DNA of 64,000 bases from Liquidambar formosana (GCA_039720395.1 CM077826.1:33874687-33938686); one strand, 5' to 3'; shown: positions 33,801-46,548, counted from the first letter of the stretch. Notes: a model not told the origin generated them from the sequence alone. Made by a program: numbers and translations.

Positions 33801-36646
33801 TCAATTTATGGCAATGATGAGTGTGATTTGAAATTTTGCATTTACAAGGTGAAGTTATCGATATTAACAGTAACCTCTCAGAAGCCACCCTGATCTGAAA
33901 ATGGTAAGTATCATGAAATTATATTATCAATAGATCAATATCCAACTTCTCTAATAAACAAGCAAAAAAATTCTTTAATGCTCCAAGCAATCATATAGGT
34001 CCAGATCTAATTCCCAACTGAACTACATAAAGCCAAACTGCAAATCATGGCTCTGCATTTGGATTTTTACTGCAGTGCCCATAAATTATAAAACCCTCAA
34101 GAAACACTAACAATTTTGGGTATCAAACAATTTAGTGGAAACGTGGAATACAACTAAGACACCTCACATATAGGATGAGATCGAAATGGTTGCAGGCAGC
34201 ACATAACCGTACAACATTGGACATAAAATTTACAAGAATGTACCACTGAGTTGAAGAAACATATTCAAGTTATCCAAAAATCAGATTAAACTCAAACTCC
34301 ATACAATGAGGTCATGTCCATCCTACGAGCGCAGTAATTATGCAAGTATTTATTCATGGATCTAGGATCTGTCTGGTTCTCCTTAAATGTTCCATCCTTT
34401 CCAAGTGAAAAGGAGACATAGATAGTATATTCTGTGTGGCCTTCTTTATGAGGGGTTAGTTCAGAATTCAGCGACGACGCTGACTAAAATGATGGGATAA
34501 ACCTAGTCGAAATCATACACATGGACTCCTGTTGTTCCATGAATGATTAAATGGAGAAACACAAACTACCCCACAGGTCCAGATTGAGGTTGCTAAATAT
34601 GGTTCACAGCATGGATCTTTGTCCTTAAAGAGTATCTCAACCCAAATTTCATCACCACAGAAGATGACAACTAAGTCTACATCAAAAGGCATCCACAACA
34701 GGATGTGCACCGTATAAAAAGGAAGCTATTCAACAATGACGCTTTCCACCTAGTGCATCAATTAAAGTTAACCCCTTAGGAAGCGGAGGTCCTGAGATCG
34801 ACTCTTGCTAACCCCTTGGGGCCACCCAAACAAGGTTTCCACGGTTCTCATGGGCCTTGGTCTTACCTGGTCCATATGGATTGTTGGGGGGCTCGGGGTT
34901 TGCTCAAAGGGTTTCCTCATCATAAAAAATAAAAAATAAAAAGTGTTATACAACCAAAGTGTTCGCGTTAATGATGCATAAACCACCATACTAGTCCCAA
35001 GGCCAGCTCCATCCCTAGGCAGATTAGGCAACTGCCTAGGGCCACACAATATAAAAGGTCTCCTATTCTCCAATGGTGTTTCACACTCTATAGCTCGATG
35101 GGCCTTTTAGGTTCATTTCTATTTCTCTTATCAATCCGTCCATGTTAAATGAAGGGACTTTTGATGTTACTTTACCACTTCTTGTACTATTTTGTAATCA
35201 TATTTTCCTATTAAAAAAAATAAAGAGATGAACATATTTTCCTCTTCAAAAGAGCCTCCACCACCTAGTTGTTAGCAATTTTATATTCTTTTAGGGCCTC
35301 CATTTTTTTGTCAGCCAAGAAATTAAGCATTTAGAAGCCCCCCCCCCCTCTTGATGAATATATAATATGTCTTAATGAACAAAGGTTATTTGAATTATCA
35401 CGTGTGCATGTGATTGTCACATACAGTTGCGATGGACGTCACACATGCATGACATCCTGCCGGTGTGTAAAATCTTCATCAACATAAACGCCACAAGCAC
35501 ACAAATGCCCATATACTCGAAAGAAAGATTAAATAAATTAGCCCTATGATCTATTGTTAAGGTTATGCTAGCAAAGTTTGAATACAAAATCTTATTTAAT
35601 AATCTTGCATCTCTAAGAATGAGAAAAATGGATTTTCAATAAAGATATCCTATTATATAGAGATACTTAATATTATTTAAATAAATATACATATATTAAC
35701 TATCAAAAGGGCCTCATTTAAAATTGCTTCCTTAGCCCTCGATTTATATCAAGCTGGCCCTGACTAGTCCTCTTTTGTTTTGCATATAAGTATATGTTTG
35801 TGTGCGCTTAAATTAGTATATATATTCACTCACAGTAATTTAACACTAGTTCTGCTCAGTGCACTCTGTTATAGGAGACCTAATAAAGGAGCTAGCATCA
35901 AGCATGCAATTTCTCATTAGAACAGATCATGCAAGAGGCAAAATTGAAGTTCACATTATCCATCTCATGTATTCCAATAACTGAATTAACTAAACTACAA
36001 TTACAAACTAAATTCAAAATTCAAAACATTGAGTAGATATGGTGTTACCTTTATCCATCCCATGTATTCTAATTACTGAATTAAGTAAACTACAATTACT
36101 GACAAAACCTTCACCCTACTTGCAAGCAAAATTGAAGTTCACATTATCAATAATTACATGACACGTAAATAAATATTATTTTTTTAAAAACCTCTGTTTG
36201 GTTGCTGAGAAACATAAGGAAAATGAAGGAAAAGGAAACCAAAAACAATATATCCAACTACAAGCTCAATTTAACAGAGTTTTCGTTCTTTTTCTCTCTA
36301 AAATTCAAAATCTTACTTTTCTTTTGCTTTTCTATGTTTTCTCGGCAGCAAACGGAAGGTAAAGCGTAGTTATCTAAGCTCCGAAACTTTTAATTTCATT
36401 TCCTTTAGCACATTTTCTCAGCAACCAAACGGAGTAGAAAAGAAAACACGGGCAGAAATTGCAAACCTCAAGCTCGGCGGATTTCATGGCGATGGGGATG
36501 CAGACGAGGACAATGCCGGCCATGGCGATGGCGGTGTTCCGTTTCCAATGCTTGGGCCTACAGTAAGGACCACCGGTCATGCTCCACACCTTGGTCCTGA
36601 AATCCCCATGGGCTCCCTCTCCGTGACCGTGTTCTCCTCCTCCCAT
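30812..36646 (-). CDS. Complex I small accessory subunit, NDUFB4-like (two exons)
   Basis: Exon 1 is 36646-36467 (60 codons) and ends with a GT donor directly after GAG (donor at 36466-36465). Exon 2 is 30886-30812 (24 codons plus TGA), preceded by a pyrimidine tract and AG (TTCTTTTCATACAG). Splicing is in phase 0 and gives an 84-residue protein starting MGGGEHGHGEGAHGDFR and ending FGNKEY. A single hydrophobic segment (about residues 40-53, AIAMAGIVLVCIPIAM) follows a basic stretch (RPKHWKRN), and the tail is RPHQPVRPIPSQLWCKN. This matches the small single-span plant subunit of mitochondrial NADH dehydrogenase known as NDUFB4 (Arabidopsis At2g31490-like, from memory). It would sit in the inner-membrane arm and not be catalytic. 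The 5.6-kb intron contains three transposable elements. Confidence 0.78.
31202..31975 (-). mobile_element. 5'-truncated LINE remnant with reverse-transcriptase zinc-binding domain
   Basis: On the minus strand, with several stops, the frame reads PKVAFLSWTA, then NNWFVMCKGGLESIDHILIH, then MVPHAIFWTIWRERNERIF. This is the zf-RVT domain found at the C-terminus of plant L1-type LINE polymerases. A T-rich tract on the plus strand at 31202-31226 would be the element's degenerate poly(A) tail. Everything upstream of zf-RVT is missing, as usual for LINE insertions. Confidence 0.8.
34740..34945 (+). mobile_element. Possible tRNA-derived SINE
   Basis: GATCGACTC at 34796-34804 fits the RNA polymerase III B box consensus GWTCRANNC. 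About 45 bases upstream is a weak A-box-like word (TAGTGCATCAATT). The unit ends in an A-rich tail (AAAAAATAAAAAATAAAAAG, to about 34943). The arrangement fits a plant SINE, but no target duplication is clear and there is no second copy in the window. Confidence 0.35.
34998..35762. mobile_element. Non-autonomous hAT element, 8-bp TSD
   Basis: The 765-bp element is flanked by a perfect 8-bp duplication ACTAGTCC (34990-34997 and 35763-35770), the length typical of hAT insertions. The ends are short inverted repeats: CAAGGCCAGCTCC at the left and, on the other strand, CAGGGCCAGCTTG at the right. There is no coding capacity. A C-run at about 35340 and AT-rich filler make up the interior. It lies in the intron of the NDUFB4-like gene. 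Confidence 0.88.
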
Positions 36647-37479
36647 GATTGACTCTTCTTCTTAGACTGCACGAAGAAGTAGATCAGACGATGTTTCCAA
36701 CTCAACCCTAAATTCACTGATTGCTGATAACATTTGTGTGTATATATCTATATCTATATCTATATCTATCTATACTACCTATAAAATGCTAAATGTGAGA
36801 AAACCTTTTGATTGACTAATATATCCTTATTTTAAATTTTAATTACACTATTATCCTTCTGCATATATAGGAAATATAAGAATATAAAACACATACATAA
36901 ATAAGAATTCTAAGAAAACTATACTTCGTATAAATAAATAAAACCCCGAATTGTAAGTAAACTCTATTTCATAACATATATCATCTCTCCATTAACAACG
37001 GGATTCTAAATTCTACTTTTTCTATTAACAGTAGCTTCAACCTGTTTTAATAGAGCCCTCATGTTCTTTTCTTTCTCGAAATATAGGGTTTTAGGGTTTA
37101 TTCTAATTGCTATAAAAAATACTGTTTTCCATGTGAGTCAAGTACTTCATATATTTCTATAGATTCTGGTTCTCATACCTCTATTCTTGTTAAATGCCCT
37201 ACCTACAAGATTCCTTACAGATGTGGTTGGGTTCTATTTTAGTTCTGTTGGATATTATTACTTTTGAGTATTTTTTTTATTTTATGGTTTTGGTGTAAAT
37301 TTTTGACAAATCGTGATTCACAAATATTTTATGAAGATACCTTTCTTTTTATTTAATTATTTATTTTGGAGTTTGTTTATTTTCTCAAATAGAACCGTTT
37401 ATTAAAATACAATATAATAAAATTGAATGAAGTTCCTAAACTATCATAAACTGGCATTAAGAAAACCAAAGCCTATATG
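36647..37479 (-). promoter_or_regulatory. Upstream region of the NDUFB4-like gene
   Basis: This is the presumed promoter and 5' untranslated region of the minus-strand gene. A (TATATC)n microsatellite lies at 36741-36775, about 100 bp upstream of the start codon, and could overlap the TATA region. No other signal is clear, and no other gene is seen up to the inverted duplication. Confidence 0.4.
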
Positions 37480-38690
37480 TAGGGATGGCAATGGGTTGGG
37501 TCTGATGCCAATCAGAACTACCCATGTCCGACCTCGACTTTGAATTCCTATGCCCATGCCCGACCCTAAACCCGATGGGTCAGGAAAATAAAACTCCATC
37601 CCCAAACTGACTTCATCTTGGGAAACCCATGCCCGCCCCGCCATGCCCATGCCCGCAACGCCCAAACAATCAAACAAAGAAAATGGATGAATTTCAGATC
37701 CCAAAAATAATTTAAAAAAAAAAAACAGAATGAAAATGTAGCATGAAGAGAGAGAGAGAATGAAAATGGAAAATTGATAACCAGTACATACGAAAATCAT
37801 AAAAGCGGCCAAAGATTTGTTACAATGAATGAAATGTAAGAATGATAACATGCCTTTAAAATATTAAAGTTTCCAATACAATCTGCCCATGAAAAGGCAT
37901 GGACATATAAAATCTAACATAAAAACTACAACCACAATCGCAAGCAATACATATATATATGTTGTCACACCCCATTTTTGTCACCTTAGCTAGGGTATAT
38001 CATTTCATGTAGGATTTTGAATTCTTTTTGAGTCTAGTCTTTTGCATTGAGTTTCTATGGCATTGAATATCATCTGTATGAATTTTGAAGTAATTTGGAG
38101 TTCATCTCGATAGTCAATAAGAACTTTTATGACTTTAAGGGCATAATCGTCTTTTAAGCCGTATATTTTCCATTTGACCTTGAAATGAATCCCGAGTCAT
38201 CCCCTCGAGTTCATATGAGTACATAGAGTCTATATATAGGTTCAATTTCATGAATTAATGGTTTAAGATCAATTCGGCTCATAACGGTTCGAGTTGGCTA
38301 AAAGACCCTTTCTTGGTGTGTTCAAATTGACTCACAAGACCCACTCAATTTTCTCTCATTTAACTTCAATTGGGTTTTATTTACATCCTAGGTATGTTTA
38401 AAAAGATCGAATTTCGATTGGGAAAGCATTTGATTCGACCTTGTGTGCAAACCCAGCTTAGCGACGGTGAAGCACCATGGTTAACCACCTTTGTAAAACC
38501 TAACCATGCACCCATGGTTAAGGATTTTTGTCCTAAAATGCTTAAAAATATGTTCTCCTTTGAAACACGGTCGTTTTGTCTTTTATTTCGTCAAAATTGG
38601 ACTTAATTTGACCATTTTAGGACTTCTAAAGTGAGTAGGAGTCAAAACTGGAGCAAAATAGAAGAGCCCCTCAGGTAACCGTCTGGGGCT

Positions 38691-38728
38691 GGACGGTCAG
38701 CCGTCCAAGCTCAGATGGCTGACCGTCC
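38691..38728 (+). repeat. Perfect 12-bp inverted repeat in the U3 of the solo LTR
   Basis: GGACGGTCAGCC (38691-38702) and GGCTGACCGTCC (38717-38728) are exact reverse complements around 14 bases. GGGGCT words lie beside each arm. It is 209 bp upstream of the TATA box. Confidence 0.85.
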
Positions 38729-38936
38729 GGGGCTAGTTGGTCACCCGAGGACTCCGTCCTCAACTAGGTTTCTGACTCTTCTCTCCCTCTTTTAACGGTT
38801 TCCTCCGCCATTACAACTTGTTTTCTCTTAGGATTGTGTAAGTATGAGTTGCTTGAGCACCAAGAGAGTCTCTAATAGCCCTAAGATCATTGTTTAATGA
38901 ATTAATCTTAGCCATTGGTTTAGGGGGTCAGTTCTC

Positions 38937-38944
38937 TATATAAA
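38937..38944 (+). promoter_or_regulatory. TATA box of the 3-kb solo LTR
   Basis: TATATAAA follows AT-rich U3 sequence and precedes a GA-rich R/U5 segment (GAGAGAGAGGGAGC, about 38994). The position about 970 bp into the LTR fits a U3 promoter. Confidence 0.65.
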
Positions 38945-41900
38945 GGACGTGATATTCAGCACATTGGGAGAGGTTAATTGCACTTTACACTTAGAGAGAG
39001 AGGGAGCTACGAGTTTGGAGAGTTAGAAGGACATCAAGAGGAGGCTCTTCAACCCAAAGCAAGCAAGAGAACAAGGAGTTTAAAGACAAAGAAGGTTCTA
39101 CAAGAGGTAAGCACTTCTTTTGAATGCTGAACATGGGTTTTCTCTTTCTCCTTCTTCTTCTTCTTCTATGATAGTTCTAGTACATGATGTAACTCCGTAT
39201 GTTAGGATAGTTCAATGCTTTTATGATGTGATATGAATGATTTTGAGATGATTTATGACTTTATATGCTTGATAATCCCTGGTTTACTAAGGTTTTGAAA
39301 GTATTATCTCTTCTATCCTCTTAAATCATGCATAGTTCACATGTCTAGGTTGCTGTGATAATTGTCATGAGTTGATGCTCCTGTTAGTTAATATATATGA
39401 TATGAATGATATTCATGATGATTTGAGCATGTGTTAGAGTCTTTTCATAGGATTTTATGCATAATTATGAGATTAGGGTTTCGATAACTTTAAAATCACA
39501 CAAGTTTCATACAGCATGCTTAGCTTAACTCTGTGAGTAGTTTTTCATCATAGTCATTCTATATATGCTGTATATAGTTGAATCATGCTAGGTTTGCATT
39601 CATGTAGTGGATTTTATAGGGTTATTGGAGATGTTATCCTTTTCTAAGGATAATTATCCTTTTGGTTAAGTAGGGCTTTGCATGAGAGCTTTCTGTGATG
39701 TGTTTAAGTATGAAATCACTTCTATTGTATTCTAGTATATATATTTTACGTAGGATATGATGATTGCACCTCCCCATAGTGACTTTTTTACGTGAAATTA
39801 TCTTAGGATAGTTTTGCTTAAGAAAGCTCGTCGTAGGAAGGCTGTTTTCATGTTTTACATAAAATATTATCTTTTTGCTTAGAATAGGCTTTGTTATCAT
39901 GTTTATTGATATTATGGGAGTTTCTCATGATTGTTAGTGTGTCTTTGGTAGGTTTTTATAGATGCTAGTTAGGTCATTGCATGTAGGATTGAGTTGGGGT
40001 CCTTAGTTATTCATTATTCTTGTTGTTGGCATGATAAATGGATGATTTTAGGCCTTGTTATGATTCTGTCCAGATTAGTATATTGGTCTCTTTGCATGGT
40101 TTTGCGCACTTGTAAGAGTGCAAATAGGTACAATAATTGTCTTATTGCAAATAGGGCTCCTATTGCTTGAAATTACTAATGCTTAGAGCTATTGCGCTCA
40201 GGTAAGTGGGTGTGAAGGTGCCTCAATTCACCTTTCTTTTTCTTTCTTTTCTCTTCTAGCTCCCTCCTAGGGTTACTTCTTAATATGAACACATAGTAAT
40301 TATCAAGGGTTTCCTTCGTTAATAAAATTCTGACTTTCTATCAAACTTTCCATCTTGTGGAAGTTTTCAATTTTGGATTATTAAATACATTCTTCAAATA
40401 ACGAAACCTAGGGTTTTTACCATGGGTTTGTATTAGGTTGTAACCTTATTCTTTTCGAACTACGTGGACTTTGATCCATGTATTTCGTTGCATGGTACGT
40501 AGGCGCTCTTCGTGAGGCTCAAGTTCGTTCTAGAATCCAAGTATCCTAGGTTCTTTTCTTCTCTTCTCTTTTTTCTGTTTTATTTTATTTTATTTGTTTG
40601 ATTATGCATAGATGAGATGGATGGAATATATGTTAGGCATGCTGCCTTATGATGATATTTGAGTGAAAAAGATCTTAAGTTAGCCCAATCAAATTAAGAG
40701 ACCAACTCGGGCGATGTGGGTGCCTATGGGCTTTGCCCAGAACTTTCCCACGTCATAACTTAGCCCGCGAATCCAATTTTCTGGTTTCAAAGACTTTGCT
40801 TTTCCTTTAATGGAGTCATGTCGTTTTGAAAATAAAACATCTTTATGGTTTTCCTCTTTTTCTTAAAAAATGAGGTGGCGACTCCTTTTCGTTTGTTGTC
40901 TTTCACTACCTATCTTTTTGCTAAATCCTTGTGGGCCGTTTTTCGTGGGTTCACATAAATATGATGCAAATATGAAAGTATAATGCAAATATGGTTTCAA
41001 GTCTTACGAAATGGAGAAAATGTCTCCTCCACATCATCAGAACCCACACCATAATCCAACCTCAATTTTACACTCCACATTAAATAGAAAAATCTAATTC
41101 ACATCATTTTCATTTCACATCTTTTTTAAGGAAAATCAATTCAAGTAAAATACATATTGAGATGTGAGAGAGAAAATGAAAATGTAAAACCACCACAGTG
41201 CTAGAGATGTCGATCTAGTGTAGATTCAGTGTACGCGTGATCGTAGACGGTGAGGTCATGACTCGATTTGGTGTAGATCTGGAATTTGTGATGTGTAGTT
41301 GTAGATCTGAATCATACGGTGAGTCGGTGAGGTCGTGAGGGTGAATCGGCGGTAACTAGTGAGGTAGCAACGGCAAAGAGCTTGAGGGTGAGGCGCGAGG
41401 GTGAGGCGTGACGGTGAGGCGGTGAGGGAGGCCGGTGGCGTGGCAGAGGGCTTGAGGGCGGCAAGCAAGCAATGGCAGAGATAGTGAGGCTCAAGTGAGG
41501 CGGTGAGGGAGTAGAAGAGAAGAAAATAAGAAAAGGGATAAGGAATTACATGTGGCAATTTCAACCCGATCCATAGGGTCCCGACTCGACCCATACCCAT
41601 ATGGGTGGGGTTTTTTTTTGTTTTTTCGGGTATCAGGTCGGGCAAGGGCATAAATCTGAAAATTATTTTGGGTATGGATCGGGCATGGATTCCAGAAGGA
41701 AAACCCCGACGACCCGACCCCACCTGATCCCGCCTGGCCCAACTTTGCTTTTACAAGTTTACTCTTGTGTATATATAACTTACTAAACCCTAGCCCTAAT
41801 CCCTAATTCCTTATCCCTCCTCTTATTTTCTTCTCTTCTTCTCCCTCACCGCCTCACCTTCACCTTACGATCTCTGCCATCACTTACCACCTTCAAGCCC

Positions 41901-43165
41901 TCTTCCACGCCGCCGGCCGCCCTCACCACCTCACCCTCACGCCTCACCCTCGCGCCTCACCCTTAAGCTCTCTACTGTCGCTGCTTCACTAGTCATCGTC
42001 GATTCACCCTCACAACCTCACCGCCGATTCACCTTCACGACCTCACCGCCTCACCTTCACTGCTTAACCGCTTCACTATACGATTCAGATCTACAACTAG
42101 ACGTCACAAATTCCAGATCTACACCAAATTGAGTCGTGACCTCACTGTCTATGGTCACGCGTACGCCGAATTTACACCAGATCGACATCTCTAGCATTGT
42201 GATGGTTTTACATTTTCACTCTCTCTCACATCTCAATATGTATTTTACTTGAATTGATTTTCCTTAAAAAAGATGTAAAATGAAAATGATGTGAATTAGA
42301 TTTTTCTATTTAATGTGGAGTGTAAAATTGAGGTTGGATTATGGTGTGGGTTCTGATGATGTGGAGGAGACATTTTCTCCGTTTCGTAAGACTTAAAACC
42401 ATATTTTCATTATACTTTCATGTTTGCATCATCTATATATATATATTGCTTGCGATTGTGGTTGAAGTTTTTATGTTAGATTTTATATGTCCATGCCTTT
42501 TCATAGGCAGATTGTATTGGAAACTTTAATATTTTGAAATCATGTTATCATTCTTACATTCTATTCATTGTAACAAATCTTTGGCCGCTTATATGATTTT
42601 TATATGTACTGGTCATCAATTTTCCATTTTCATTCTCTCTCTCTCCCTCTTCATACTACATTTTCATTCTTTTTTTTTTTTCAATTTTTTTGGGATTTGA
42701 AATTCATCCATTTTCTTTGTTTGATTGTCTAGGCGTTACGGGCATGGGCATGGGCGGGGAAGGCATGGGTTTCCCAAGATGAAGTCGATTTGGGGATGGA
42801 GTTTTATTTTCCTAACCTATCGGGTTTAGGGTCGGGCATGGGCATAGGAATTCAAAATCGGGGTCGGGCATGGGGTAGTTCTGACCCGCATCCGACCTGA
42901 CCTATTGCCATCCTTAGGAATTAGGGATTAGGGCTAGGGTTTAGTAAGTTATATATACACAAGGGTAAACTGGTAAAAGCAAAGTCGGGTCGTCGGGTTT
43001 TTCCTTCTGGGATCTATGGCCGACCCATACCCAAAATAATTTTTAGATTTATGCCCATGCCTGACTCGATACCCGAAAAAACAAAAAAAAACCCCACCCA
43101 TATAGGTATGGGTCAAGTCGAGAACTTATGGATCAGGTTGAAGTCAAAGGAATGGATAAAGAATA

Positions 43166-44292
43166 GAATGTTTTTTGAAAACTTTTGAAAGAAAGGGGAT
43201 ATTCTCTTTTAAAGAGAAAAATAGTCTTTTGAAGACAGGGGTTCCTTTTGAAAGAGGAGAAATGTATCTTGGTTGAAAAAGGGAGCACTTTTGAAGTGTA
43301 AAAGAATTCTGTTTATGTAAACTGAAAGTGAAACTTTATGATTCTTAATCCCAACTAAAAGGGGGATCCTACATGGAATGATGGTTTTAAAAAATTGACT
43401 TCATATATGATAAAAGGACATTTTTGAAAAGAGAGCACATGCCTTCTTTAATGAAAAGATTTTATTCGAGTCATTTTTGGAATGAACTCGTCAATTGAAA
43501 AAGATGCACGTGTTAACAATTTGCTTGATGAGAAGAAGTCCTTTTTTAAATCAAAATCTTTATCTGATAAAGATGGTAATGTTGTAAAAATGATTTGTGG
43601 GAGAATGGTCCCATGTAGACGTGAACATAACTTTTTTTTAAAGATAAACCTTTTAGCGGGGATTTGAGATGTAAAGAATCACTTTCAATTCTAAAAGATC
43701 TTTCGAAGAAATCATTTGAGGGCTTTTGAAGCAAAAGAATAATAAAGAGGAAGTTTATCCAAACTTAGCACGCACTTGAATTAATTGAATGAAAATGTAA
43801 TCAACCAAATCTCCTAAGGATTGGAATTTTACTACGTGACATAAGGACACGTAGGAGTCCTTAGATTCTGGGTAGGATTTATTCATTGGAATATAGCGGG
43901 TCAATTGATTAAATCCATTTGATGGTGATAAGCTATTATGCTAGGGATGAGTTTTAAGCATTTAATACTGTAAACTTTTATCCATAGCATGATAGTTTAT
44001 CTCAAGGCTTTATTTAAACTTTATTCACATGGGAATAGAATTAAAACATTATATAGCATGAAATTTCAAGAAACTTATCAAAATGTCAAGAGATACATAA
44101 ACACAATCAACCTTGGCAAGGTTTGGAATTCATGAATGCGATGTTTATTGCTTTAATAATCACAAGTATATGTATAAGGATAAAAAGGGTCAAGTGACTA
44201 CAAAATGAAAAGTGCTCAAATATAGAGGCAAAAGAGTCGCAACGACCACAACCCGAAGGATAGCTAAAGCCATAGCCTTTAAATAAAGCGGT
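43166..44292 (+). other. Probable 3' internal remnant of a gypsy-like element
   Basis: No gene is present. The stretch is rich in purine-heavy phrases (TTTTGAAAGAxAGG, GAAAAGA). It ends where a TGTAGACACCCC LTR start occurs (44293), so it is probably the non-coding 3' end of the internal region of that element. This is an inference from position only. Confidence 0.35.
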
Positions 44293-45420
44293 TGTAGACA
44301 CCCCATTTTCATCCCCTAACATTTGACCTTTCCACCTTAGAAGCATTATCACATGTAGAGAATTACATCATTTTGGCACCAAATCTTTTTAGTCAGACTC
44401 TAGAACCCTTAAGAATCCATGGTATCTTCCGGGATTCAATTTGGTTAAGTCTTGATAGCTAATAAGAACTTTTGCGACCTAGTGGCATTTATCTCATTTC
44501 ACTTGCATAATTCTTATTTGATGTCCAATTCTCACCAAATTCATCCCGGGATAATCCTAATGACCTTAAGATGTCATTTGTAGGCTCGATTTAAATTTTG
44601 GTAAGGTTTGGAATTGATTTGGTTAGGGATGGTCCATAGTGTGTAACATTTAGATCCATTTGTTGGTTTTCTTTAAAATTGACTTTTAATTCAATGCCAA
44701 ATTTTAAACTAATGGCCACATTGGTGTTAATTGAGCTTTAATTAATGTTTTCAAAAGAATAAAATGATTTCCAAAAGGTTTTGGTTGCAAGCATGGCTCA
44801 ATCGGAAAACAAATCCTTATTTTGCCCCTAGTTGCATTTCGGATCCTGGTGAGCCGTATTTACTTGGTTTATGGCCAATTGACCCATTGTAGATCAATTC
44901 TGACTTAATTTGAGTCTTAATGTGTGGGAAATTGAATTAAAAACATTTTGCAAAAAGAATGGATGAATTGGACTTAAAATGAGCAAGATTCGTCCAAAAT
45001 ATGCTTTAAAACCAGATTTTATATTTTTGCCATAACTTTTGACTCAAAAGTCGGATTTGGATAAAATTAGTCTTTTTGAAGAGGTATTTTAAAGCTCTAC
45101 AACTTTACATCTAATGAAAAATTTCCAATTCCAACGTTTTCATGCCATAAAAGGCCAAACAGCCAGTGAGGTGTTCGCTTGGTCACCAACCCTTATCCTT
45201 TTAATTTTTTTGGCTTTATCTCTTAATTTTGACATTATCTCTTCAACTAATCTGGATTTTTCCAAAATTTTTGATAATGTTTGATAATTATCACTTGGTT
45301 TTGAGATAAATATCATCTCTTAAGATTGATTTTGGGCCATTGGATAATCCTTAGTTAGATTAAATCCATGCCACTCCTCCAGCTCCTGAGGATTAGGACG
45401 TTCTTGCCCTTCTCGAGTAT
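44293..45420 (+). mobile_element. Truncated gypsy-like LTR
   Basis: It begins TGTAGACACCCCATTTTCATCC and shares scattered phrases with the 3-kb solo LTR, for example GCTAATAAGAACTTTTGCGAC against GTCAATAAGAACTTTTATGAC. It ends without a recognisable 3' border where Sirevirus sequence begins (near 45380-45440). Confidence 0.6.
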
Positions 45421-46249
45421 ATCGACTTGGACCCTTAACTTTTTGTCTGATGACAAAAGGGGGAGATGTTTTGATGATGTATTTATGGACATATTTTTTG
45501 CTTTATGTTTTTAGTTGTTATGAATATTTTTTATCTAACTTTAACTACATGACTCTTTTGAAATGTATAACCTTAAATTTTGTTGGAATCACATTTGTAG
45601 ATATATTCAGCTTAATGGATATATGCTTTATGCTTAATTGTTATTGCTTTATAAATGAGTTATACATATTGTGAGGGGGAGCTTTTACTCCATATACTTG
45701 TTCATATTAAATTCTTATTTGCAAAATACATCAATAGTTTGTCATCATAAAAAAGGGGGAGATTGTTGGCCCTAAGGTTATTCAACCAAGGTTATATCTG
45801 AGATTTTGATGATAACAAAAGATCGATGCTAGTACTAATCGTTAAATGTTAGATATTAATCAAAGCTAGGCAATTAAGCATAAGCTTAAGGATCAATTAA
45901 CTTAAGCTCATGGATCCAAATGAAGCACAAAGACATATCCATGACATAAAACTCGAAGCACATGCTCAAGACACTAAGGACAATCAAGTATGGCACCATA
46001 TAAGCGTAGAAAGCATACAAAAGACCTACAAACACTCAAGACCATATCAATGAAGACTTTATAGGCTATAAATGAGGTTTTAGGTTCTTAATGTAAATGG
46101 TTGCTCATATAATTGCTCCATTAACCTAGATGGACCTTAGGACCTTTGGTTGAACTGATCTTATCAATTGCATAAAGCCTAAGTTAAAGTAATTGGATTT
46201 AATTGATCAAAACTTTTGAAAAATCACATTTTAGTGCTTGTTGCCCTAT

Positions 46250-46436
46250 TCAATCGACCCAAAAGAGAATTCAGTCGACTCAAAGTTTATTTTAGTCAAC
46301 TGAATTAACCAAAGAGCAAGGAGCATAGCTTGGACAAATTTTGCCTAAATCAGTTGACTGGATCCTTAATTCAGTCGACTGAATTTTCTAATTCAATTCA
46401 GTCAATTGAATTAAGGATTCAATCGACTGATTTTGT
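46250..46436 (+). repeat. Palindrome cluster in U3 of the Sirevirus LTR (CAGTCGACTG type)
   Basis: About seven variants of CAGTCGACTG occur, including a perfect 18-bp palindrome AATTCAGTCGACTGAATT at 46368-46385 and close derivatives (CAGTTGACTG, CAGTCAATTG, AATCGACTGA). The cluster ends about 110 bp before the TATA box. Confidence 0.88.
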
Positions 46437-46548
46437 GATATCAAAACTCTAATGGCTAGTTTTTAAAAGATTATTGGTGCATTTAATGCCGCCAAACAAC
46501 TCTTTGCCGGCATTTATTGCTTCAAACGGTTATATTATTCAAAATGCC

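Larger units (their letters stand above)
30887..36466 (-). other. Intron of the NDUFB4-like gene
   Basis: The intron is 5,580 bp with GT at the donor (36466-36465) and AG at the acceptor (30888-30887). It carries a LINE remnant, a possible SINE and a hAT element. Between 32000 and 34740, and from 35763 to 36466, I see only AT-rich sequence, homopolymers and a diverged local duplication of AAATTGAAGTTCACATTATC near 35941 and 36127. Confidence 0.8.
37963..40955 (+). mobile_element. Gypsy-like solo LTR, 3.0 kb
   Basis: The sequence begins TGTCACACCCCATTTTTG and ends CGTGGGTTCACA (TG...CA). Its last 245 bp match 1-250. No internal region or second LTR adjoins it. The right arm of the surrounding inverted duplication preserves the unoccupied site (near 42430-42450), which confirms the borders. 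The target duplication is not clean (TATGT against TAAAT). The great LTR length and the TGTxxxCACCCC start fit plant gypsy elements, perhaps the Tat group. I am not certain of the lineage. Confidence 0.8.
37480..43165. repeat. Large inverted duplication with a solo LTR in one arm
   Basis: Left arm A is 37480-37962 plus 40956-41548. Right arm A' (about 41803-42916) is its reverse complement, starting near the TAGGGATGGCAA-like outer ends (37480; complement of TTGCCATCCTTA at 42905-42916). A 250-bp segment S (41549-41802) lies between the arms, and its reverse complement S' follows at 42917-43165. The order is therefore A-S-A'-S'. Both arms carry GC-rich repetitive words (GGTGAGGC, GGGCATGGG). 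The TAGGGATGGCAA end resembles hAT termini. It is a non-autonomous foldback structure or two elements inserted tail to tail. No gene is in it. Confidence 0.75.

Noticed and set aside
41256..41786. Overlapping frames of 60-155 codons on both strands
   Set aside because: They lie in the inverted duplication and translate its GGTGAGGC repeats. The other arm gives unrelated frames.
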